Assembly: GCA_030248065.1 (NCBI GenBank)
Contig: JASAMV010002292.1
Coordinates: 123,787 to 187,786 of the forward strand
Direction of reading: 5' to 3'
DNA length: 64,000 nucleotides
Source: Rhynchonema sp. JSB1_4
Taxonomy: Eukaryota > Nematoda > Chromadorea > Monhysterida > Xyalidae
Shown: in pieces, positions 1 to 18,587 of the stretch
Layout: each line of letters starts with the position of its first letter
How positions within the stretch are numbered: the first letter of the stretch is position 1
The notes under the pieces: generated by a model
The model's database searches: none
What the model saw: the letters and a program-made list of their open reading frames with translations, nothing else
What the model was told of the DNA's origin: nothing
Program-made: the position numbers and the translations under genes

Positions 1-7120
<7,120 letters not shown>

Positions 7121-10101
7121 CTCTCGCGAACAAATTCCAGGCTCGAAGGTCCCAGTTTGTACATTTTTTGTAATCTGAAACTTTCGGTAGAACACAACCT
7201 GCACTGCTTGTTCAAAATTAAAAGATTTGAACACCTTAGTGCACGTCACACCAGACACATACTGTATGTATTATTGTTGTAACGTGCAAAGTGTGGGAAA
7301 ACATACTGGTAACGTGCGTTACTTGTTTACTCACATGAAAAGCAAGTATTGCTTGAGAAGGTTTTTGCAATCGATACTTTTGCTCTTTAGTTTTATGATG
7401 AATAACAATAATAATGAAGATGATGACGCATCACCCAAAGCCATTATTTTTCGGGTGTTGTGGAAAAAAGTGTCGTGATTCGGTGATATTGAAAGAGCAA
7501 TGCAAATTGAGGAATCCAAACTGCGAAATCATAAAAACATCGGACGCCATGCATACAAGGTTTTGTTCACTAAAGTTTGGCTTGGTTCTGCCCGTTATCA
7601 GTAGTTATAGGGTGATATTTTCGAAACGGTGTAAAGCTCAGTTGGGTGTGAAGGTCGGTGGAAAGCTCGGTCGACAGCTCCGTGTGATAGACCTCGGTGT
7701 AAACTTGAAATATTCCACGTTAATAACAGGCAATGTTTCACGTTTACACCGAGCTACACCGACCGAGCTTTCGACCGAACTTTACACCGACCTTTACGCC
7801 CAACTGACCCTTACACCGTTTCAAAAATTCCACCCATAGTCAGCTCACAAAACACACCGACACACAAGTTGAATGAAAACATCACCAACCCGCTTGTGAA
7901 TTTCCGGTGTCTCATTTTGAAACACAACATCAAGCTTGTATCGATATACACAGACCAAAACGCAATCAAGTTGTTTGTTTGTTCTTTATATGAACGCGTG
8001 TAACACAGAAAAGACAGGTTTGGCAAGACAGCTACATGAAGTCAAACGCCATGAACTTTTAGAAAAGTAAACATCAGTTAAAGATTACCAAACTTGTGTA
8101 TTTTCAGGCATGTATAAAACCAAAGCAAACTACAGAATACTGAAAGAAGACCTTGCTTGATTCTAAAGTTTGTATCTGCCCAAATTAGAATTCCCAAAGT
8201 GGCGTGCGAAATTAAAATTAAGGACAGTTTGCTGTTACATACTCGATTGTCAAATCCTAAGACAAACCCGAAACTTCCTTCCCGGGATACAACCATGTAA
8301 TCAAAGCCGAAAAACAATGCACTCAAACGGGCCTGTTGGGAAAAAATCGCACCCCGTTGAATTAGTGTCGAGTCAAGTTCAAAAGGCCCAGTTGCTCAAC
8401 ACACGCAGAACTAAAAAAACATGAAAAAATAAAGCGCCAGTGGGGAAATGAAGGAATGGGGCTTTCGAGCAAGTTTCGGAGTATTTCAAGTAAACCAGAA
8501 ATAACGCCATTTTTTCTGGAACTTGTGTGTTTCTGAAAAAACAGCGCGCACATAAAATAGGTGGACTTGGGGATTTTGGCTAAACTTAAACTACAAAATA
8601 AAGTGATTTTGAATTGCTGGGTAAAAATAAAAATTCTTGTGCTGCACATAAAAAATACGGACTTTGACACGCCCACACATACGATATACGCAATGAATAT
8701 AGGAAAGCCGTTGTAATTCATATTTCACCAACGTATACATATGTATGCGCTGCGCGTAAATGATCGTGTTTTCACTCCATATAGTGACAAGGAGAACAAC
8801 TTTCACATTTTTCACCGTTTGTTGCTGGAAAACAAGCGCGCGCAATGTTCAACTGCATGTACGCAGCATGCACATTCCCAACCTAGGGTAGCGGCGGGAA
8901 AAGAGGTGATAACCACGCAAAAAAATGCACTCCATAAATGAACTTGTTCATTGTCCAACGTAAACCACGACCAGAGGCTACCTACCAAAATTTCAAACCA
9001 GTTTATATGTGGTGATCGGTGAATGGAGCTACATGCTTGAAGCAAGGCCATATTCAGAGAGAGTGTATTTACACACGCAGACATTTTTGCAAAAAATGCG
9101 GCGATTTGGAAAAAATGCATGTTTCAAATTGAAAAACACGTCACTCACTACGACCGAAAATCGCCTAGATTATCACCGGTGTTATTGCAGCAAAGTTTTA
9201 GAAAACTTGTTTATTTGACAATAGAAGTTGGTGATGACCATGTAAACTTTGCGGGTGATCAGCATTGGAGTCTAAATGAAACTGGCTGATAAAATTTGTA
9301 ATGCAATGACGCGAATGAACATATTCTGTTCAATTCTGAACAAGCATATCGCTTTCAAGCTAGACATATTTACTGTTTATGCCGTTTGTTGCCAAGACAC
9401 CCACATGGGTGGAGCGATAAACAAAGCATCAACTTTGAATTGGGATTCATGCCAGATGTCCGGGTGCATGTCTATGGCTGTTGAAAACTGGAAATATGAT
9501 AAAACATAAAATAAATTTTGATAAAAAAATCCTCTGTTATTATTAAGCCAGGTGTAACCCAATGCTGGCCAAGTATGCACGGGGCAGAGGAACTAAAAAG
9601 TTTGTTGAACATTATGACACTAAATGTGGTACTCGCATGTCGCACGGGAGAGGATTACGCACAAACACGTCGATTACAGAGCGGTCACTTCATGTTTCTT
9701 CACTGGTGCCCATATCCTGGAATGCAGTTGTGTGACGTCGCTGTGAAGTCGAGTCCGATGGTGCACCTGCAAATTGTAAATATGCTGTGCTCAATTGACC
9801 CAACATCAGGTGGTCTAACCTAACTGGTGCAAACTTGATATGGTTCGTACACTTTGGCAACTGTGTCATAGACGCTTTATGAAAGCAACAAGGAGAAATC
9901 TTGGGGCTAGTCCCTGACTGTCCATCTAACTGATGAAACCCAGGCAGCCGCTGTCTTAGACTTATTGTGGAAACCGTTGAAGCCTTCCACCCGTCATATG
10001 CATTTGCACATGCCCGAAAAGCGCATATCCGCATACTACGTTTATCACCCCGGGTGCCAAGGTGCAAGCAGGCCGCAAGCCGACATGACACACCGAAAGC
10101 G
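7121..10101. other. Intergenic stretch with one foldback MITE
   Basis: I recognise no coding exon here on either strand. The open frames are short, without domains or splice support. The only structured item is the MITE at 7610-7835. The 5' flank of the mosaic protease, and so its promoter, should lie just above 7120. Confidence 0.5.
7610..7835. mobile_element. Foldback MITE F1, copy 1
   Basis: The terminal inverted repeats cover most of the 226-bp element. The left end starts GGGTGATATTTTCGAAACGG and the right end is its inverse, closing in CCACCC. Sub-repeats GTGTAAAGGTC and GGTCGGTG recur. It is flanked by ATA on both sides, a 3-bp target duplication. Two near-identical copies lie at 18364-18587 and 41328-41553. 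Confidence 0.88.
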
Positions 10102-11213
10102 TCACGTGGCAAGAAATGTCCACCAACCGATGCCTTTCCTATTCGCCTGCAGTTTCTTCTGATCGTCCTGCGACTCTAAGCTCAGCTTCCGGAATTCGTG
10201 TTCATCCTTCGTTTTGTCTTTGATGATTTTCTCAATTTCCATTGCCAGCTGAATATATTGAAAGAAAGCAAATAATGTTTGTTTCAAGGCTGTAACTTCA
10301 AGTTCAGCAGCTGTCACTTACACGATCGTAATCCGGAAACTTTCCAGTTCTCTTTTTGGAGTAGATCAGTACGTCGTCCAGCGTTACTTCGAACGCACCT
10401 GATGTTTCAAGGTGCATCATGAAACGCTGTTATGTGGGTGATTGCGTGACATCGACGAAGACGATAAACATGATACACGGATTTAAACGGATTTGAATGT
10501 TTCAACGGCGTTGCCGCCTCATAAAAGGTGCGTGCGTTGGCCGCACCGGACACGTGATCACTATCGCCGAAAGTGCCCTTTACAGATCAGGCAAGCCGTT
10601 CAAAACGTTATACACACACTATCTATTTTACTTGGTATACATCCTTTATACCGTACCTTTCTGTCCTTCCGCCAATTCGAACACGAAAACGCCTGGTAAA
10701 CGACGTTGCAACAGCGAGCGCAAGGTGGACGATGGATAATGTGCCTCACCGGCTTCGCTGTAACCAGACGGGACCCGTGCCTACGGCCCGGCTACAGCGC
10801 CGCGCCCGTACCGTGCCACCCCTCCCCCCCCGAAGACCCCGTTAGCATACTCAAAGCTACCCGTGAAAATTGACCCGTCCGCACCTTCGAGGGAGGGGCC
10901 ACAGACTGACATACGTCTTCCTGTTTTACTGTAGTAGTACAGATGTTCTTACAGTAAGTGGCTGATAGTATTGTCGTCAAATACTGTAATGCCCATGAAG
11001 TCAAACAGCCAAAATGAGCGCGAGAAATACATTGAGCTGACAAGATATTTGACGACACTACTCTGCTTATTGATCGCTTTGAACTTGAGTGACACGCAAT
11101 TATGGCGGCTGTGATGGAATTTAGTAAATCTGTTTGATATGTATGGCGCTTGATCAACTTACTACACAAACTTACTATTCGATGGTGATCGTTGTGCGAT
11201 CCTTTCGCGCCAT
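10102..11213 (-). CDS. Rdx-family (SelW/SelH-like) small protein lacking the CxxC/CxxU motif
   Basis: Four phase-matched exons, 11176-11213, 10657-10757, 10322-10398 and 10102-10248, give 120 residues. The middle matches the Rdx thioredoxin-like fold of selenoproteins W, T and H and their cysteine homologues: GAFEVTLDDVLIYSKKRTGK then FPDY, preceded by an LPG turn. In family members the first strand is followed by C-x-x-C or C-x-x-Sec. Here the text reads IEYEAGEAHYP, so both redox positions are Glu. The C terminus is a charged helix (about residues 72-120) ending in IGWWTFLAT. Start: the ATG at 11213, the only one giving the first strand. Intron 1 holds a mini-MITE (10972-11057). A missed micro-exon could in principle restore a CxxC, but direct splicing already gives close to the family length. 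I infer a non-catalytic, perhaps scaffold, role. Confidence 0.78.
10972..11057 (-). mobile_element. TGTCGTCAAA mini-MITE, copy in Rdx gene intron 1
   Basis: An 86-bp element bounded by TGTCGTCAAAT and ATTTGACGACA. Its centre, read on the minus strand, contains ATGTATTTCTCGCGCTCATT and is similar to the copies at 27411 and 63010. Confidence 0.7.
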
Positions 11214-12036
11214 CTTTAGATTGAACTGAGAAAGCAAAACATTGTTGTTAATGGACATCATTGATGCGTAGATGATTGAAAACAATTCACAAGTCATGTA
11301 GCTCAACTGATTTTTTTGCGAGTGACCAACTGACGATGACCTACTGCGCCGTCAGCCCAAAATGAAAGGATCTGCCAAGTGTGCAGTGAACCAGCATGTT
11401 AGATACTAAAGTCATTGGTGCAAGTCTGCCAACTTACAGTCAAGTATTGATATCATCATAAAAGCACTAATCATGGGTTGTCTGACGACAGAAGATCGGT
11501 CAACCGACACCTAGACAACAAAAATAGGCCGAACTTTATCAGGCGCTACAAACCGACTGCCAAGAACGTGATAAAACGAGAACTGGAAGCCGCGGCGCAT
11601 CCAGTTATGACCGTGAGCAAAAACTAACGGGCCAAGGCGGAGCCGAACAAAACTATAGGTGTGCACGGACGCTAACTTCGGTTGTATGTGCAATTCCAAT
11701 AACATGCGTGTATAAATTCACTTGAACTTGAATTACACGGAAATCAGCCAACACACCGATTCTCAAGAACAGTTTCCGATGCATGTCACGTGGTGCCAGG
11801 CGTAATTGAAGCGATTAAATGCCTTGCCGGCGGCCGCATTTAAAGAAATCGCCATAGTTGTCACATTTATAGTCGTTTTTTATGTTACAAATAACAAGTA
11901 ACAAAGCAAGGCACTGAATTCAACAATTTGACAATGACAACAATTTCTAAAACGAATTCGCGACGTGAAAAACTTTTTAAGCAGGCAACAGACATCTACT
12001 GGGAGAAACATCGTTTGTATCACACCCGTCTGTCAA
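11214..12036. other. Spacer between the Rdx and NOL8-like genes
   Basis: Both neighbours run on the minus strand, so this holds the 5' flank of the Rdx gene and the 3' flank of the NOL8-like gene. A degenerate short dispersed repeat lies near 11330. I see no further gene. Confidence 0.5.
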
Positions 12037-15000
12037 CTATTTTTTCGCATGCTGCTTATGCCCATCCACATTAGCGCCAATTTCCGTTCGTTTATTGTCC
12101 CTTGCACTCGGCCTGTGCACAGCTTGATGCGCTGTTGGTATGTAATCGGGACCGTATCTGTCCTTGAGCTGTTGTTGTCGCTTCGTATGCCGCAAGGCGT
12201 CTTTGCGGTGTCGTTGGTAGGACTAAAATTGAAATGTTTTGTTCAGGTTTATTTTTTGAAAAGTTGAGGAACAAACTAAGGTCTAATATCAAGGCCGGTG
12301 ATCGGATCTACGTCGTAACTTTTGTCAGCGACTGAAACTATGGTTTCCCAACACACTGTTTCTAATTTCGAGATTAGTCCCACCTCATAGTTCTACACTG
12401 CCCAAAGTTACCTGCACCGCTTACCTTCACTAAACTGGGCCGTATCCTTTCCCAATGCTTTCGTATCTCCTCCATCGGTTGCGTTCGTTTGAATTTCTTC
12501 ACAGCCTCAGTCAAACGAGGATCGTCCGGTTCAAGAAAAAAGTTTCTTCGCATCGAAATTTTCGATCTGCTGCTTGGCCCAGGCGCACTTGTATTGTCGA
12601 CGGAACATGTCGTTTGGTCATTGGACTCCTCCGTGGTTTTCGACTGAAATAAAGATGGATCAAGCTGAATGGTAATATTTGACGTGAACTGGGCATGAGC
12701 CAGGTATGATGGCACGTAATAACTGACGATCACCTGATACAGTATCCAAAAACGCCCGTCTGTGAAAACACCAGCCCTGCTGGCCCTGCATAAATTTCAA
12801 CGAACATCCAACACAATGAAAGCAATTCCGGTTCCAACCTTTTGCGTCAAGTGCACCGGCGGTGCAGCACTTGTGAACGCATTCGGCAGTTTGTTCGGCG
12901 CGATGTCCAGTAGCTCGGTCCGGCCCAGCGCCGACAGTAGCGAAAAACCGCCAGTTTTGGCGCCTGATGTTTCAGCAGTGGTGCTTGTTTTGCTGCTCTG
13001 ATTGCATGTTTCTGTTTGTTGCAGCCGTTGGCGTAAGGAATCAGCGAACGATTGGTCGACCTGCAAAACGAGGTGTCACATTTATGCATTATTTTTGCGG
13101 AAAACGGCAAAAACCGAAAAAATTCGACTGACCTCAAAATACTTCTTGTTATCAACTGGCCTTTCATTGTTTTCTGGCGAATCTTCATCATTGGCCTGAA
13201 AGAAATGATAACACAACATGTAAGAGTGTGTCAAAACGTAACCAAACAAAAACATCAAAACGTACAGTTTCAATTTCCTGTTGATTTTTGTTGCTTTTCC
13301 GCTTGACGGCTGACGGATTTCTCGACAAATCATATTGATAATGCGCGGGATTGCTGGGATCGAAGCGAACCATGCCGCCAATTGGTGTACTGTGTGAACC
13401 GGTCATAGTCGATGTTTCACTCTTGGGTGTCATTTGACGACCGAGCACTTTGGATAGAATGCTGTACTGATGTTGTTTGGAATCGGACTTTGTTTTCGAA
13501 TCTCTGAAGTGCGGGAAGAAAAAATATTACAGGAAATGTCGGCCACTTATCGCTAAACCACAAAAACCTCACCTGCTTTTGTCAAAATCGGTAGCACCGT
13601 CTGCCATTTCATCATCATCATCGCCTCGAAAGCGCTCGTCCAGTTGAAATCTGAAACACAAAGATCCGCCGGGTTGTTTTTGAAAAATTAAAAATATTTT
13701 GTTTGGCAGCAGCAAAAGCAGACAACACACCTGGCATCGCCGTTGTATGACGATTCCAGTCTCAGCAGCTCGGAGTTGGCGTGTCCAAGTAAGCGTTCTT
13801 TGATGTCGATATTCGAACAAGATTCCCCTTCAGAGTCAGACTCGGCAAACAGTTTGTGCTTTGCGGTGACTTTTGGTGGTTGCGCACCTGAAACGAAACA
13901 TCTGAGCTGAGATGGTGGCTGGCATGGCAGCTGATTAGACGATGCTTTTCATCAGTGATGTAGCTACTCTGACGGATCTATCTATCGTCAACACTTGTGG
14001 GCAAATCTATCTATCGTCAACAAATTTTGGGAACAATCTAACTATCGTCAACAACAATCGACCCCAAAATGGACATTTTTGACTCAAAATCGGCATTTTT
14101 TACCCCTAATAGGCAAAAAATCGCGCGCTACGCGCGGATTTAGACATCTAAGCACATTTTGTTCAATATTTGAACATTATTAGCTTATTGCACCATACTG
14201 TACCTTGATTTTTGGTTACCCCCCACCATCTATCTATCGTCAACAAGTTTGGGTCGACCCTCCCAGATTTCGGTCATCTATCTGTGGTCAACACCATGAC
14301 CAAATACGACACTGCCTAAAAATGCCCATTTTAGGCAAAAATAGGGGAAATTAGGGTACCGGAGGGGCATTAGTGCAGTGTACTAGTGTACCTTGGTCGG
14401 GGAAATTAGTGTACCTTAGGGGGACCCTCCTCCCCCCGGCCCCAGGAACTACACTGTTTCCATGTGAATTGCAATGAAGCAGGCAAACTGATTGGCTGCC
14501 TGACAAAATAAACCAACTTTCGACTTTTCTCCGTTTGCGGTCTTTCTGGTTGGTTGAGTGTGATTGATGCCGATGGACATTCGCCTCATTATCATCATCT
14601 TCAAATTTGGTGTGTTTGTTCTTCTTAGCAGCAGCATCACTGCCAGAGTGGTGCGCGTCAACGCTGCGTAGCGCCTGGCTTAGTTGCTGTTTCTGAAAAA
14701 AATATTTGATTTTTTGGCGCCAAGAAATCAAATGACAAATAACAATTGTGATGTGAGATGAAACTGAACTAAAAACTACCGTAAAAACCTAAATAGAAGG
14801 GGGGCTCTATTAACTCACTGACCCCATTTTGGGGGCTCTATTCCGGGGGGCCTCTATTAATTCACTGACCCGAACCCGAAAAAATTGTTCCCAGAAATAC
14901 CCACAAAAACCCCTAAAAAAGGGTTTGAAAGGGTGTTTTTTCGCTTGTATGTAATCGCATTTATTCGTGTCTATTCGTCAATAAGAGGCGTATTATGTGC

Positions 15001-16152
15001 ATTGAACGAACAACTAACGTGCATAAATGAACATGTGCACCACTATCAAGCGTTAATACACTACTATATAGGGGATGTTACTTAGGGGGGGCTCTATTAA
15101 TTCACTGACCCCTTTTTGGGGGGCTGTATTACGGGGGGGCTCTATTCCGTGGGAGGCCTCTATTAATTCACTGACCCGAACCTGAAAAAATTGTTCCCAG
15201 CAATACCCACAAAAACCCCTAAAAAGGGGTTTGAAAGGAAGTTATTTCGCCTGTAATCGCATTTATTCGTGTCTATTCGTCAATAAGAGGGGTACTATGT
15301 GCGCTGAACGAACACCAAACGTGCATAAATGAACCTGTGCACCACTATCAAGCGTTAATACACTACTATATAGGGGATGTTACTTAGGGGCAGTGTAGTT
15401 CCTGGGGGGAGGGGGTCCCCCCTAAGGTACCCTAACCGCCGCGACCAAGGTACTGGTACACTGGTACACTAACCGCCGCGCCAGGTTCAGGTACACTAAC
15501 CGCCTCAATTTTTGCCTAAAATCGGCATTTTTAGGCCTAAAATGGGCATTTTTAGGCCTAAAATGGGTGACATTCAGGTCAATGATGTCAAAAGTCGCCA
15601 AAATACCCTTTTTATGGAGAATTTCTTCCAAAAAAGGGCAAAAATCGGTCAAATTTTCACCTCAAAAAGTGACTTTTTCCTGGATTTGGGTCTGCCCCCT
15701 TCCCCCCAGGGAGATACACTAACCGCCGCACGGAAAAAAGGGGTAGGTACATTAACCGCCGAGCCGGACCAGGAACTACACTCCTTAGGGGGGCTCTATT
15801 CCGGGGGGGCTTTATTAATTCACTGACCCCTTTTTGGGGGGCTGTATTACGGGGGGGCTCTATTCCGGGGGGGCTGTATTTAGGTTTTTACGGTAACCTG
15901 CGCTTGAAAAGCCTGTCTGCGAGCGCGGAGAGCATCCAGTCGTTTTTGGTCGGACGCCAGACGTTTTTCTTCGGCGGATGCATCGCCAGATCGACGGCGG
16001 TGCTCGTGACACGGTTGATGATCATCATTGCTAGTTGCTGCAGTAGTCGAGCGCATTGTTTTCGGACATTCGACCGCGTCCACAAGGGCTTTCGTGCCGG
16101 CAAACGGCGCAAATTTCATTTTGGTTTTACTCTTGCAGATGCAGACAAACGT
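12037..16152 (-). CDS. NOL8: NOL8-like nucleolar protein, N-terminal RRM not found
   Basis: Exons with matched phase: 15898-16152, 14514-14692, then 13731-13887, 13573-13650, 13266-13503, 13133-13195, 12839-13060, 12425-12643 and 12037-12222 (stop TAG). The pieces resemble the C-terminal two thirds of NOL8, an rRNA-processing factor of the nucleolus: a KRLASDQKRLDALRARR helix, acidic serine-rich stretches (SDSEGESC; DDDDE), MVRFDPSNPAHYQYD, a KKYFE segment, GGFSLLSALG, and RRNFFLEPDDPRL with W-x-x-I-R-P and a basic RHRKDALRHTKR tail. Family NOL8 starts with an RRM, which I did not find. Upstream of 16152 lies a transposon block, so the RRM exons may be displaced, lost or farther away. The join between 14514-14692 and 13731-13887 is not in phase in my model. 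The upstream acceptor at 16152 is provisional; a Met lies at 16119. Confidence 0.68.
12719..12772 (+). repeat. Copy of the short dispersed repeat in a NOL8-like intron
   Basis: Contains ACTGACGATCACCTGATAC and the CGCCCGTCTGTGAAAACAC tail shared with the copies near 2033 and 6630. It lies in the intron between exons 12425-12643 and 12839-13060. Confidence 0.55.
13953..14456. mobile_element. ATCTATCGTCAACA-word MITE joined to a reversed AATTTCCCC-word MITE fragment
   Basis: From 13953 (CAGTG start) the word ATCTATCTATCGTCAACA is repeated around an A/T-rich core with the TCGCGCGCTACGCGCG hairpin at about 14121-14137. From about 14310 it passes into a reversed, truncated copy of the family with GGGGAAATTAGTGTACC words. 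That copy closes with CCAGGAACTACACTG at 14456. The whole block sits in an intron of the NOL8-like gene. Confidence 0.7.
14779..15893. mobile_element. TA-flanked MITE T1 (CCGTAAAAACC ends) beside a splice donor
   Basis: Begins CCGTAAAAACCTAAATAG, ends CTGTATTTAGGTTTTTACGG, and has TA on both sides, the target duplication of Tc1/mariner-type elements. The interior iterates GGGGGGCTCTATT, GGGGGGCTGTATT and TTCACTGACCC words, contains two diverged direct copies of a roughly 300-bp middle, and carries the nested hAT MITE at 15391-15783. It fills most of the intron between NOL8-like exons 15898-16152 and 14514-14692. Only GTTA separates the upstream exon from the element. Confidence 0.85.
15391..15783 (+). 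mobile_element. hAT-type MITE N1 (GTACACTAACCGCC words) nested in T1
   Basis: 393 bp. It opens CAGTGTAGTTCCTGG and closes with the inverse, CCAGGAACTACACT. Both sides carry CTTAGGGG, an 8-bp target duplication typical of hAT elements. The word GTACACTAACCGCC (or close) occurs several times just inside each end, always in the same orientation. The core has repeated TTTTTAGGCCTAAAATGGGC blocks. No ORF. Confidence 0.9.
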
Positions 16153-16615
16153 CTAAAATGGGCGCACGCAAAATTTATTGGACTCTGGGGTTGTTGACAA
16201 ATGGGTTATTGGAAACAACGGTCAATTTGTGCAAAAAAAATCACATTTTTACCCATTCCATTACCGCTCCAAAAAAGTAACAATAACAAATTGCAAACTC
16301 CTAGCTCAGGTCGGGTTTACATGTTTTCTTTTTCTTTGCATTTGCAAGGCGATAACTTTGATCTCGACGCGACCTCAACCAGGAACCAGAGTTCGGTTAG
16401 GACACAAACAGAGGTCGCAATCGGGCCGGCCCGAGCTCGGGCCGGGCCGGGCCGCGATTTTGGGCTTTTGGCTCGGGCCGGGCCGGGCCGGGCCGGAGAT
16501 TTGGACGGTCGGGCCGAAGCTTCTGAAGTGACTTATTTTACTGAAAAAGTAGGGTTTTTTTGTCAAAAATACTAAAATTTCTGACGGATTTGGCAAGTAA
16601 GTGATCAGCATTGTC

Positions 16616-17364
16616 CAGTGGTGTGGCTACCCAGGCGTGCAATCAACCTACTGACCACCAGAAAGGCCTGCAATCAACCTACCAACTGTACCGGCCGAGC
16701 TTGGGGGGGGAACAAAATTTTTTATGTCTAAATTTAGATGAAAATGCACTCTAAAACCCTCATTTCGATTATTTGGAGTGATAAATATCGATTTTATACC
16801 ATTTTGAGCCAAAAATAGCAACCTACTGTGCCAGCCGGGGGCGGCGACCTACCTACTGTACCAGGATGGCGCGTCATCTACCTTACCTACCTGCTGTAGT
16901 GCTGTACCAAGGGGGGACCCCACCCCCCAGCCCAGTGTAGTGGCAGGCCCATGTGTGGGAGGTAAGTATGATGCGGGGTTGGGACCGGAAGCGTGAGAGG
17001 TATGATTTTGGTCACCCAAAAAGGCGAAAAAACACCGTTTTTGTGATACAATTTTGGCCAAAAATTGAGGTAAAAATAGTACATTTTCAAAATTTTCGCC
17101 GAAAATCGCCTAAAAATAGGTATTATGGGTGGGTTTGCGCGCGGAGCGCGCGATTTTTGGGAAAATAAGGTCGAAAAACACCGATTTTTGCCTTAAAAAG
17201 GTATAAAATTGCTTGTGAGAGGTATGATTTGGAGTTGTGAGAGGTAAGTACTCAACCCCCCCCAACCCCCCCCTCGGGTTTTGTGGTAGGTAAGTACTGA
17301 GAGGGGGGGTAACCCCCCACCCCCCCCCCCCCCCAGCCACTACTATGCCCCAGCCACACCATTG
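16616..17364 (+). mobile_element. hAT-type MITE W1 (CTACTGTACC words)
   Basis: Opens CAGTGGTGTGGCTACCCAGG and closes CAGCCACACCATTG. It is flanked by GCATTGTC and GTATTGTC, an 8-bp TSD with one mismatch. The word CAACCTACCTACTGTACC is repeated inside. It is interrupted by Y1. The same element sits at the same site within G2 (W2). Confidence 0.82.
16933..17344 (+). mobile_element. hAT-type MITE Y1 (GAGAGGTAAGTA words)
   Basis: Opens CAGTGTAGTGGCAGG and closes CCAGCCACTACT. GAGAGGTATGATT and GAGAGGTAAGTACT words are repeated. The core contains GCGCGCGGAGCGCGCGATTTT (about 17135-17155) and TCGAAAAACACCGATTTTTG, both shared with other families. Nested in W1. Confidence 0.75.
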
Positions 17365-17820
17365 GTATTGTCTATCTGACTACTTTTTCATGGAAAACAA
17401 TGAATTTTCAGCCAAAAAAATAGATTCAAAAATCGCAAAAATTATGACAAAAATTGGGTTAAAATCTGAGCCAAAAAAGTCGGGCCGGGCCTAGAGGAGA
17501 TAGAAATCTTTAAGAAAACATCGGTGCCTGATTCGTAAAGGAAAGGTGAAACGAGGTGAAACATTGATCAAGCATGGGTCGCTGGTGACGGGACGCTTTG
17601 TTCCCAGCGACAGACCGTCCCGTACACCTCGGCCTGTGCCGGACGGCGCGGTTTGTTTCACTTTCTTCCTCGATAACGCCTACAAGTTATTGTCTGGCGG
17701 TAGACAAGTGCGGGAAGCTCGAATTTACTGTCCGTTTCGTTCTAAAACTTTTCTGGAGCTTCGAAATGAACACCGCAACACCTTGATGAAGATTCTGAAA
17801 CAACGCCGATATTGCCCAAT

Positions 17821-18332
17821 GGGTGGAATTCACAAAACAAAGTCAAGCTCACCGTCAAGCTCAACGTCAAAGTTCAAAGCCAGATGTTTCCGCGTCACGC
17901 TGGCTCGTGCAGCAGACGCAATTTTCTAAACAAAGGGTCAACTTTGACGCATTATTGTGCAAGACGGGATGCTTACCTGAGAGTATTTCTGAGTTTCATG
18001 AATTTCTGAAAAGAGGCAAAGAAATGAACAGACGATCACCAACGGAGGTGCAAAAAATTTTGACTGCGGTCAATGATCGCCACATTATTTCAATACCATT
18101 AGTAAGAAATTATTATAACTCAGAAATAATCTTCAGAAACGCTTGTGCTACGTCCTTAAAATAACAGTATCCCGAGAAACGCATCCAATCATGCCCAATA
18201 ATGTGTCAAAGTTGACCCTTCGTTTAGAAAATTGCGTCTGCTGCACGAGCCAGCGTGACGCCGAAACATCTGACTTTGAACTTTGACGTTGAGCTTGAAG
18301 GTGAGCTCGACTTTGTTTTGTGAATTTCACCC
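17821..18332. mobile_element. Foldback MITE F2, 512 bp
   Basis: Arms of about 160 bp (17821-17985 and the inverse, about 18165-18332) start GGGTGGAATTCACAAAACAA and end with its inverse in CACCC. Both flanks are AAT, a 3-bp target duplication. The terminus resembles F1 (GGGTGRWATT), so F1 and F2 probably share a transposase source. Confidence 0.85.
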
Positions 18333-18363
18333 AATGACGTTGCGTTGCTTAATCACACACAAA

Positions 18364-18587
18364 GGGTGATATTTTCGAAACGGTGTAAAGGTCAGTTGGG
18401 TGTAAAGGTCGGTGGAAAGCTCGGTCGACAGCTCAGTGTGATAGACCACGGTAAACTTGAAACATTCCACGTTAATAACAGGCAATGTTTCACGTTTACA
18501 CCGAGCTACGCCTACCGAGCTTTCGACCGAACTTTACACCGACCTTTACGCCCAACTGACCTTTACACCGTTTCGAAAATTCCACCC
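18364..18587. mobile_element. Foldback MITE F1, copy 2
   Basis: Same structure as 7610-7835: GGGTGATATTTTCGAAACGG at the left, inverse at the right, GTGTAAAGGTC sub-repeats. Flanks are AAA and ATA. Only 31 bp separate it from F2. Confidence 0.88.

Noticed and set aside
7610..7835. Regular GGTGTAAAGGTC sub-repeats as a CRISPR-like array
   Set aside because: They are sub-repeats of a palindromic MITE with duplicated target site; the genome is eukaryotic.
13953..14330. ATCTATCTATCGTCAACA repeats as a telomere-like or satellite array
   Set aside because: Only a few copies, arranged as subterminal words around a core, like the other MITE families.
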